Below the pieces are notes generated by a model. The model saw only the letters and a list, made by a program, of their open reading frames with translations, made no database searches and was not told the DNA's origin. From positions 3,465,495 through 3,529,494 of the forward strand of contig NZ_KZ614146.1 in NCBI RefSeq assembly GCF_002886185.1: a stretch of DNA of 64,000 bases, written 5' to 3'. Below, in pieces: positions 57,478-64,000 of the stretch; position 1 is the first letter of the stretch, and each line of letters starts with the position of its first letter. A program made the translations under genes and the position numbers. The DNA comes from Salipaludibacillus neizhouensis. Its GTDB lineage: Bacteria > Bacillota > Bacilli > Bacillales > Salisediminibacteriaceae.

Positions 57478-58776
57478 TTAATTTGCAATTTCCCAATCTG
57501 ATTTTTCACTAAGATCATTTGCAAATACATCAAGTGCTTCTTTTGCAGTCAATTCTCCACTAACAGCACGTTTGATAACGTCTCTGTATTCACTATCTAA
57601 ATAATTTCTCCATGCAGACTTTTCATCAACTAAAAACCTGTCAGTAACGTTTTTCATTTCAGCTTGTAAGATTTCGTAATCAGCTATTACTTTCTCATCC
57701 TCGGGTTCGTAAGTTACCCCATTAATGAATGAAATTCCCTTATCCTGTGCTAAAAATTCAACGTAATTATCTTCTTTATAGAACCATTCTAAAAATTCTT
57801 TTGCCAACTCTGGGTTTTCAGCACTTGATGGTATCCCCAAACCACCTCCACCTGCAATAGCAGATTGTTGTAATGAACCAATCGGTGAAGGCATTACACC
57901 CCAGTCAAAGGCAGTAATTTCTTCATACATAGGACTATACTCCCATGAACCTGATAAATAAATTCCTACATCACCGTTTTTAAAGTAATCTGCTGGATTA
58001 TCTGTTGATCCACCTGTCCAAATAACTTTAGGCATTAAATCAGTTTCATTCCATTCTACAAAGTTTTCAAGGGTTTGAACATTTTCCTCACTATTTATTG
58101 AAACCACAAAACTATCTTCTGTTTCCTGGGTGATAGATCCTCCATTACTGTACATTAGGTTATCGTATCTTCCTCTGGAGAAATCAACGGCTAATCCGTA
58201 ATTAACGTCTCCTGAATCTTTGAGTTTTTGTGCGTTACTTATTAATTCATCCATTGTCCATGGATCATCAATTGTTGGTACTTCAATACCTACCTCTTCA
58301 AATGCATCTGCATTATAAAAGTAAGATGTAATTGTATATTGGTTTGGGAGTGCAAGATTTGAATCACTATCATAATCCTGCCCAATTATTTCTAGAGCTG
58401 CCTGATCAAAAATACCTATATCTACTACATCTGTTAAATCTAAAAATTCCTCTGGATAAAGTCTGGTTAATCTGGTAGTTGAAACTAAATCAGGAACATC
58501 ATCATTTTTTAACATTAACGGAAATTTTGTAATTTGATCATCGTAAGGTATCACAATGGTATCCACTTTATTCCCAGTTTCTTCAGCCCATTTTTTGAAA
58601 GAATTATTTAAAGCATCTTCACTAGAAGGCTCTTCTGACAAGAGAATTTTCAAAATACCCCCATCAGCCTCTTCTGAGTTATTGGCTCCATTTGTTTCGA
58701 CTGATGTCTCTGAACTACATGCAGTTATAAATGATAAAAACAATACGCTACATAAAGTCAATAGAAATCCCCTCAA
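57478..58776 (-). CDS. Sugar ABC transporter solute-binding lipoprotein (family 1)
   Basis: A 432-residue extracellular binding protein. The ATG at 58785 touches its AGGAG site, so the TTG at 58776, nine bases away, is the better start; it gives a clean signal peptide ending in FITAC (Cys20). The mature part has DLVSTTRLTRLYPEEFLDL near residue 85, DVGIYLSGSWEYSPM and the family-typical IPSSAENPELAKEFLEWFY. It should bind an oligosaccharide. The genes for both permeases follow directly. Confidence 0.9.
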   Translation of the reverse strand: MRGFLLTLCSVLFLSFITACSSETSVETNGANNSEEADGGILKILLSEEPSSEDALNNSFKKWAEETGNKVDTIVIPYDDQITKFPLMLKNDDVPDLVSTTRLTRLYPEEFLDLTDVVDIGIFDQAALEIIGQDYDSDSNLALPNQYTITSYFYNADAFEEVGIEVPTIDDPWTMDELISNAQKLKDSGDVNYGLAVDFSRGRYDNLMYSNGGSITQETEDSFVVSINSEENVQTLENFVEWNETDLMPKVIWTGGSTDNPADYFKNGDVGIYLSGSWEYSPMYEEITAFDWGVMPSPIGSLQQSAIAGGGGLGIPSSAENPELAKEFLEWFYKEDNYVEFLAQDKGISFINGVTYEPEDEKVIADYEILQAEMKNVTDRFLVDEKSAWRNYLDSEYRDVIKRAVSGELTAKEALDVFANDLSEKSDWEIAN

Positions 58777-58888
58777 ATTAATCATCTCCTAAAAATAGTT
58801 TGTTTGGTTTAAAAATAATGATATCTCATCCCTTTAATGCATCTAACATAAATGTAATACTTTTTTAATGAATTGTAAGATATATTTC

Positions 58889-61378
58889 TTAGGTTATCAC
58901 CCCCTTCATTAAAGTGGGGTTGAGAATATAATTCCCATCATAGGTAATTGCTTGATCATTAATATATAAACATTCTTTAAAGTAATTTACACTTCCAAAT
59001 TGATAATCATTGAGTGAAATACATTGATGTGAATCTGTAAGATTTACGTTTTTTATTAATGATTGGAATCTTTCAAATGATCCTACTTCATGAGAAGACG
59101 AGCATTTTAATAAAACTTGATGTTCTAAACCATTGGAACGAACCTCCCGAAACGATATAGCGCTTTCATTAGTAATCTCATAACCGTTAGAAAAGTAAGC
59201 GGCAAGATAACTATCATCTTTTTTAATGAATATCCACTTTCCTACTTTTATAACATTATCTAGTTCCCAGTATGGTAAGTACATATGAATAAATGGGATG
59301 GAATCTTTCTTTAATTTATAATGCAACAAAGCTAGATTTTGATATTGCTTTATTAAAGGAATATCACCATTCCCAGCCCAGAAACTTGGACGGTTTTCGC
59401 CGCTATATTCTATCTCTCCTGGGTGGTTAATCCATAGTAATGTACATTCACTCCCAAGTGATATATTGAGAACATGTTGTTGATGCCCTTTCTTATTTGC
59501 TTTAAAGTCTATTAAACTTGCTAACGAATATGCTTTGCATTTGAAAATATAAGTATAAGCTTGGTTCTTGCCTTGTTTGTATTCTGCTTTTAAAGCATTT
59601 CCTTCATTTAATTCCATATAAGGTATTAACTTATCAGGAGGGCTATAGTCTGAAATGGCAAATAACGTGGATGGTCGTAAAGCATTATTAAAATAACCAT
59701 TTCTCCAAGCAATGCTCAAAATATTCGAAATTTCACCTAGTGGCATTGCCTTTAAATTATGTTCATATGATCTGCCATATGTGGAAGATAGAGTGCCTCC
59801 ATGATAATTAATTGCGATAATTTTAAATGTATAGTCAAGCGCTCGCTTAGCTAGGTCTTTAATTTCCTGATCAGGTGCTGCAAGATATAGTCCAAAGAAA
59901 CCAATTAAATCAATAGGTAAGTATGTTGTAGAATTCCATTCAGTAAATCCATAATTGTAAAAGTTATCAAACCAATCAACTAATCTTGACTTCGCAATGT
60001 GATATTGTTCCGAACCACTTCTTTTACTTACTGTAAATACTTCTTCTGGGAAAAGATAACCTGCATAGTATTGAGAAATATGAAATAATAAGGCATGATT
60101 TTCACTGAAATACCACATAACATCATTACCAGGCTCATCGATCCAGTACCTGAAATTAATTGCCAACTCTTTTACTTTTTCCTGCATCTCTTTTGGAAAC
60201 TTCCATTTCTCTTTTGCATAAACTGAAAGCATGGGGACTAACACAAAATCTGCACAATCTCCCTTTGTTTCTATTAACTTAAATGCAGAATTGAAATTAG
60301 TGATAAAATCTTTATCAGGATTTCCTAAGTGAATATTTGCTAATAAAACATTAATATCTTCTAAAGGTAAACTAGCAAAGTAGAATAGAGCATTTGACTT
60401 TCTTTTTTCAAGAGAATCCTCATTCATATAAGCCTTAAACTTCTCTTGGTTGTATAACGTGAATTTAATTCTCCTAGTGAGATACTCCCCATTTGATAGG
60501 GGATATCCTATTTGACAAGTTGTAATACCTGCCGTCTTTAGTTTATCCACGGTACCTATAGAAATCTTACTATTTTCATTTCTTATATCTATGTGAAAGT
60601 CATCATACTTAAAATCCGTAATATTTCCGTCGTGCATATCATCTTCTACATACTTTTCTGGATTCAGGCGAACCTTAAGTGACTTATCAATCTTATTTTC
60701 TATATCAGGAGTAACTAATTTTATTTCTCCCTTACGATATATATCTTGGTCGAAATACAGTTTGTAAAGAAACGTTTCAGCGACTGAGAATTCATCTAGG
60801 GGAATTGGTATTGGTATAAAGCCTTTAATTGAGTCTTTAGATAAGTTTAGCAATTCAAAATAGTAATTAACATCCCGCTCTGCTAAATCATCAAAATATA
60901 CCAAAATTTCATTTTTTCCTCTTTCGAAGGAGAGTTGGATAATTTTTTCAGTCCCATGGTTTCGAGTAAACGGCTCGAATACTTCTTGTAAATTGCCATT
61001 GACCCATATGCGAGTTCCTCCGCAAGTTTTTAATCTAAAAGGCATATTAACCTTTTTATTGGATAATATATAAGTTTTAACATAACACTCTAGTCTATGA
61101 GGGACTGAAATAAAAGAAGAAAAGTCAACCCTCGTATTTTCGAAGGGGATATAAACTTTGTTTATTCCATTATTAATATAGGGAATTGCTTCATTAAATC
61201 GATTTTTTAAGAACTTTTTACGAACAGGATAGTCTACCTGATAGTAACCCTCCGTATTGCTAACTGAAGTATTCATCGTTTCCTTTTCTGTTGAAATAGA
61301 GGTTAATCGAATATCCGAATGTAAAAAACGGTTAAGTGAACCATTGGATAACACTTTATAAAATAATTTGTGGTCCAT
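58889..61378 (-). CDS. Unrecognised 829-residue glycan-active protein with sugar-binding and toroid-like parts
   Basis: I cannot name the family. The N-terminal third (to about 310) looks beta-rich and holds LKTCGGTRIWVNGNLQEVFE near residue 117, like the beta-sandwich lectin domain of many glycosidases. The middle (about 330-600) is helical: GDCADFVLVPMLSVYAKEKW, WYFSENHALLFHISQYYAG and TEWNSTTYLPIDLIGFFGLY look like active-site strands of an alpha/alpha toroid. GGTLSSTYGRSYEHNLKAM follows, and the last 200 residues appear beta-rich again. No signal peptide is visible. A lyase or hydrolase acting on an oligosaccharide in the cytoplasm fits the position between the GH38 and ABC importer genes. 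AAAGGAG precedes the ATG. Confidence 0.6.
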   Translation of the reverse strand: MDHKLFYKVLSNGSLNRFLHSDIRLTSISTEKETMNTSVSNTEGYYQVDYPVRKKFLKNRFNEAIPYINNGINKVYIPFENTRVDFSSFISVPHRLECYVKTYILSNKKVNMPFRLKTCGGTRIWVNGNLQEVFEPFTRNHGTEKIIQLSFERGKNEILVYFDDLAERDVNYYFELLNLSKDSIKGFIPIPIPLDEFSVAETFLYKLYFDQDIYRKGEIKLVTPDIENKIDKSLKVRLNPEKYVEDDMHDGNITDFKYDDFHIDIRNENSKISIGTVDKLKTAGITTCQIGYPLSNGEYLTRRIKFTLYNQEKFKAYMNEDSLEKRKSNALFYFASLPLEDINVLLANIHLGNPDKDFITNFNSAFKLIETKGDCADFVLVPMLSVYAKEKWKFPKEMQEKVKELAINFRYWIDEPGNDVMWYFSENHALLFHISQYYAGYLFPEEVFTVSKRSGSEQYHIAKSRLVDWFDNFYNYGFTEWNSTTYLPIDLIGFFGLYLAAPDQEIKDLAKRALDYTFKIIAINYHGGTLSSTYGRSYEHNLKAMPLGEISNILSIAWRNGYFNNALRPSTLFAISDYSPPDKLIPYMELNEGNALKAEYKQGKNQAYTYIFKCKAYSLASLIDFKANKKGHQQHVLNISLGSECTLLWINHPGEIEYSGENRPSFWAGNGDIPLIKQYQNLALLHYKLKKDSIPFIHMYLPYWELDNVIKVGKWIFIKKDDSYLAAYFSNGYEITNESAISFREVRSNGLEHQVLLKCSSSHEVGSFERFQSLIKNVNLTDSHQCISLNDYQFGSVNYFKECLYINDQAITYDGNYILNPTLMKGVIT

Positions 61379-61618
61379 TTTTTCATCTCCTTTCCTTTTA
61401 TTACGGTCAAGAAATATTATCTGAATAGGTTGTCACCACTTATTAAACGTTTATATAAATCCTGTTAAAGTTCACTTGAAAAAGTATACCTTGTTAAATA
61501 GATTAGTTAGAATTCAGCGATCCCACTATCTGCTGGTCATAATTTATAGGCTTGGACTCTTAACTTTGTAGATCTCTTATAAACTAATATCTTTATATAA
61601 CAGAAGAAGATTATATTG
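61379..61618. promoter_or_regulatory. Intergenic region with a possible LacI-type operator
   Basis: The 240 bases between the alpha-mannosidase and the 829-residue protein contain TAAACGTTTA (61444-61453), a ten-base palindrome with a central CG. It may be an operator in the leader of the downstream gene. No other structure is obvious. Confidence 0.3.
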
Positions 61619-64000
61619 CTAATACTTAATGAATATTGTTTTAATTTCATAGGGATTGAACGACAGAAAAGTTTTATCTCCGCTACTTAGGATCTGACTT
61701 ATTTTATTTTCAAGTAAATCACATTCCCACATCTCAGAAATAGACTTTGTGAATTCTATACTGCTTTTGGTTCTCATACCCCATGATTCATATAGCCGTA
61801 AAATTATCCCATCACCATCTTCTGCATACTTCAATGTCTCACAAATAACATTCTTTTTCTTAATTTGTAAAAATGAATAGCGGGCAGGTAACTTTCCTTT
61901 TTGTTTCTTAACTTCTGCTGTATAAACTGAATGATTTAAGTCATAGGCTTCCTCTACTACATTTCCATTACGGAAATCTCCTTCATGAGGATAGAGTGCG
62001 TATGTAAATGTATGAAGCCCTCTATCAGCTTTTGGGTTTGGATAAACGGCCGATTTAAGTAATGTTAATCTTAAAGATGCATTCAAAAAATCATGACCAT
62101 ATTTACCATTATTTAATAAAGCTATCCCATATCCAGGCTCAGATAAATCTACCCATTTATGTGCGCAAAGTTCAAATTTAGCCTGATCCCAACTAGTATT
62201 AGGATGTATCTGCCTTTCAACATTTCCAAATTGTATATCACAACTTGCTTTTGATGTATGAATGTCTACTGGAAATTCTACTTTCAATAAAAGATTTGTC
62301 TCATGCCAATCAACTGTCGTTTCAAAATCAATTCGTTTTGAATGCTGGTAAAATATTATTTTTTGTTTCATATAGGAGTTTAAAAAGGACTTTTTTAATT
62401 GAATAATAACTCTCAGAGGTGAACACTCCGTTATTTTAAATTCTTCACATGAATCTATATAGTATGCTTTATCCAAGTAACTTTTTTCGATATTCCATGC
62501 ATCATATTCCCATGGACGGTCTTCATAAAGAACAAAATGATTTCCTAATTCATTTTCACGTAATATCTCACGCTTTTCAGACTTATCAAACAAAGATAAA
62601 ATCTCACCCAGTTTGTTGAATTTCACATGATAAAATGGAGTATCTAATACTTTATTAATTCCGTCCCACAGGAAAGGATTTTCTTCGTTGTATGTTTTAT
62701 TGCTGAAAGAATAACAAATATAACCTTTCGTCGGAATTTCAGGTGCCAAAAATGTTAATATTTCATTTTCTTTAAAGCTTGGCAAAGCCTTACCTTCATA
62801 TGAAACCCCTAATATATCTTTTGAAACTGGAATCGTTATAACCCGAGGACGTCTCATTATTGTGTTTAATACAAGGACTCCTGATTTTTCTGCAGCCACT
62901 TCTGCAGATATAATTTCTAAAGCCTGTTGGATGAAAGCATGATTTGTAGTCAATATGTCCTTGTAATCCTTTTGAGAGTCTTCATATACTTCAGCAATAG
63001 CGGTACCTGGTAAAATATCATGAAACTGATTTAACATAGTCTTCTTCCAATTTCTTTCCATAAGTGAATATGGATACTCTTTTTGCAGATTATAAGTTTT
63101 TAAAAAGGAAGCCAAAAATTCTACATCTGAATTTGTGATTTCTGCTAATCGATTTGCTTTTTTGTTTTCAGCCATTGAAGTATAAGTTCCACGGTGATTT
63201 TCTAAATATAGTTCTCCATGCCATGTTGGAGGTTGTTTAGACTTGCTGAAATCTTTTGACAATGAATCAAAGAATTCCTTAGCGAAGGATTGTTGTGTTT
63301 TTGGAAAACCTTTAATTCCGTTTGAGAATCTTCTATTGGATTCTAGCATTTCATATGTAGGTCCTCCTCCTCCGTCTCCATAACCATAAAGTTGTAATAC
63401 ATGTCGTGATTCTTTTTTATTAAGATATTTTTCCCATGCTCCTTTTATCTGTGAAGCATTCAATAGGCCATTATATGTGGTATTTTTCATTTGAGTACGA
63501 TCATGCATAAAGTCAGTAGTTGTTAGCAAGTGGGTTAATATCTTTGAACCATCAATTCCTTCCCACAAAAAGGTGTCATCTGGCATTATGTTTGTATCGT
63601 TCCAAGCAATTTTACTTGTCATAAAATACTTTATTCCGCTTTTTTTCATAATTTGTGGTAAAGCTGCACTGTATCCAAACACATCGGGCAACCATAAGAT
63701 CTCATTCGATTTATTAAATTCCTTTTGGAAAAATGCTTTACCATATAGTATTTGACGAACTAGTGATTCACCACTTGGAACATTACAATCTGGTTCCACC
63801 CACATTGAACCTTCTGGTTCCCACCTACCTTGTCTCACCATTTCCTTAATCTTTTCAAAAAGAGAAGGGAAATCCTTTTTCACAAAATCATATAGTTGCG
63901 GTTGACTAGACATAAACTTGTATTCGGGATATTTATTCATCAAATATATGACTGTGGAAAAACTTCTAATAACTTTTTCTCGAGTTTGAGCTAGTGTCCA
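61619..64000 (-). CDS. GH38 alpha-mannosidase, partial (start outside window)
   Basis: The frame is open to the right edge and reads WTLAQTREKVIRSFSTVIYL into the region usually taken as start, so at least the zinc-binding N-terminus lies outside. About 793 residues are visible. GH38 hallmarks are RWEPEGSMWVEPDCNVPSGE, the nucleophile aspartate in ILWLPDVFGYSAALPQIMKK, and the metal-binding histidine in LNQFHDILPGTAIAEVYEDS. The remaining 450 residues form the beta-sandwich domains. GH38 enzymes remove alpha-linked mannose with retention. Lack of a transport gene in front cannot be judged. It heads the visible glycan block on this strand. Confidence 0.93.
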   Translation of the reverse strand, partial: WTLAQTREKVIRSFSTVIYLMNKYPEYKFMSSQPQLYDFVKKDFPSLFEKIKEMVRQGRWEPEGSMWVEPDCNVPSGESLVRQILYGKAFFQKEFNKSNEILWLPDVFGYSAALPQIMKKSGIKYFMTSKIAWNDTNIMPDDTFLWEGIDGSKILTHLLTTTDFMHDRTQMKNTTYNGLLNASQIKGAWEKYLNKKESRHVLQLYGYGDGGGGPTYEMLESNRRFSNGIKGFPKTQQSFAKEFFDSLSKDFSKSKQPPTWHGELYLENHRGTYTSMAENKKANRLAEITNSDVEFLASFLKTYNLQKEYPYSLMERNWKKTMLNQFHDILPGTAIAEVYEDSQKDYKDILTTNHAFIQQALEIISAEVAAEKSGVLVLNTIMRRPRVITIPVSKDILGVSYEGKALPSFKENEILTFLAPEIPTKGYICYSFSNKTYNEENPFLWDGINKVLDTPFYHVKFNKLGEILSLFDKSEKREILRENELGNHFVLYEDRPWEYDAWNIEKSYLDKAYYIDSCEEFKITECSPLRVIIQLKKSFLNSYMKQKIIFYQHSKRIDFETTVDWHETNLLLKVEFPVDIHTSKASCDIQFGNVERQIHPNTSWDQAKFELCAHKWVDLSEPGYGIALLNNGKYGHDFLNASLRLTLLKSAVYPNPKADRGLHTFTYALYPHEGDFRNGNVVEEAYDLNHSVYTAEVKKQKGKLPARYSFLQIKKKNVICETLKYAEDGDGIILRLYESWGMRTKSSIEFTKSISEMWECDLLENKISQILSSGDKTFLSFNPYEIKTIFIKY

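Overview
The window is AT-rich chromosomal DNA that looks like a member of the Bacillaceae. The signs are AGGAGG-type ribosome sites, short lipoprotein signal peptides ending in a lipobox, TTG/GTG starts, CcpA-type cre sites, an RNase J very like B. subtilis RNase J1, and Bacillus-type inositol genes. I saw no rRNA, tRNA, CRISPR array or phage genes. It is accessory-rich, with several decayed genes and insertion-sequence remains.

Bases 1-15000 (all real genes on the minus strand) are an aromatic-acid island. A tripartite TRAP transporter (dctPQM, 14787-11763) leads into a two-subunit Rieske ring-hydroxylating dioxygenase, a glutathione-independent formaldehyde dehydrogenase type protein, a thiamine-diphosphate decarboxylase of the benzoylformate decarboxylase/acetolactate synthase superfamily, a benzaldehyde/vanillin-type aldehyde dehydrogenase and 4-hydroxybenzoate 3-monooxygenase (PobA). 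The simplest reading is import of an aromatic acid, decarboxylation to an aldehyde, oxidation to an aromatic acid, and hydroxylation to protocatechuate. The island is eroding: it holds a decayed second copy of the decarboxylase (2166-3038), a wrecked IclR regulator (8032-8475), and a second TRAP system whose dctM is cut by an IS110-family element at the left edge.

Bases 15200-26900 hold a chemoreceptor, an unusual protein with two AbrB domains, a CxxC-CxxC knuckle and a coiled coil, and a sensing and uptake module: a DctB-like kinase, a sigma-54 activator, and a TAXI-type TRAP system (binding protein, DUF1850 protein, fused permease). A good -24/-12 promoter and an upstream palindrome tie these together.

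Bases 26900-37700 (minus strand) hold a ribose/galactose-class ABC transporter (rbsBAC-like), an aldo/keto reductase, and a three-part sugar sensor (periplasmic-binding lipoprotein, YesM-like kinase, YesN-like regulator) with an esterase. Bases 38000-41900 hold a stand-alone RNase J1, a CBS protein, a truncated and frameshifted SulP relic and a methyltransferase.

Bases 42000-64000 (all minus strand) combine myo-inositol catabolism (iolG, A, B, C, D, E behind a LacI regulator with a perfect operator palindrome) with a glycan-degrading block: a GH38 alpha-mannosidase (cut by the window edge), two large unrecognised toroid-like enzymes, a complete sugar ABC importer, a truncated extra permease next to a dead IS4-type element, and a GH105 unsaturated-glucuronyl hydrolase. 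Mannose, uronate and inositol functions on one strand suggest a mannose/uronate/inositol-containing glycan as the target. This is the most interesting possible new system here, but it is inference.
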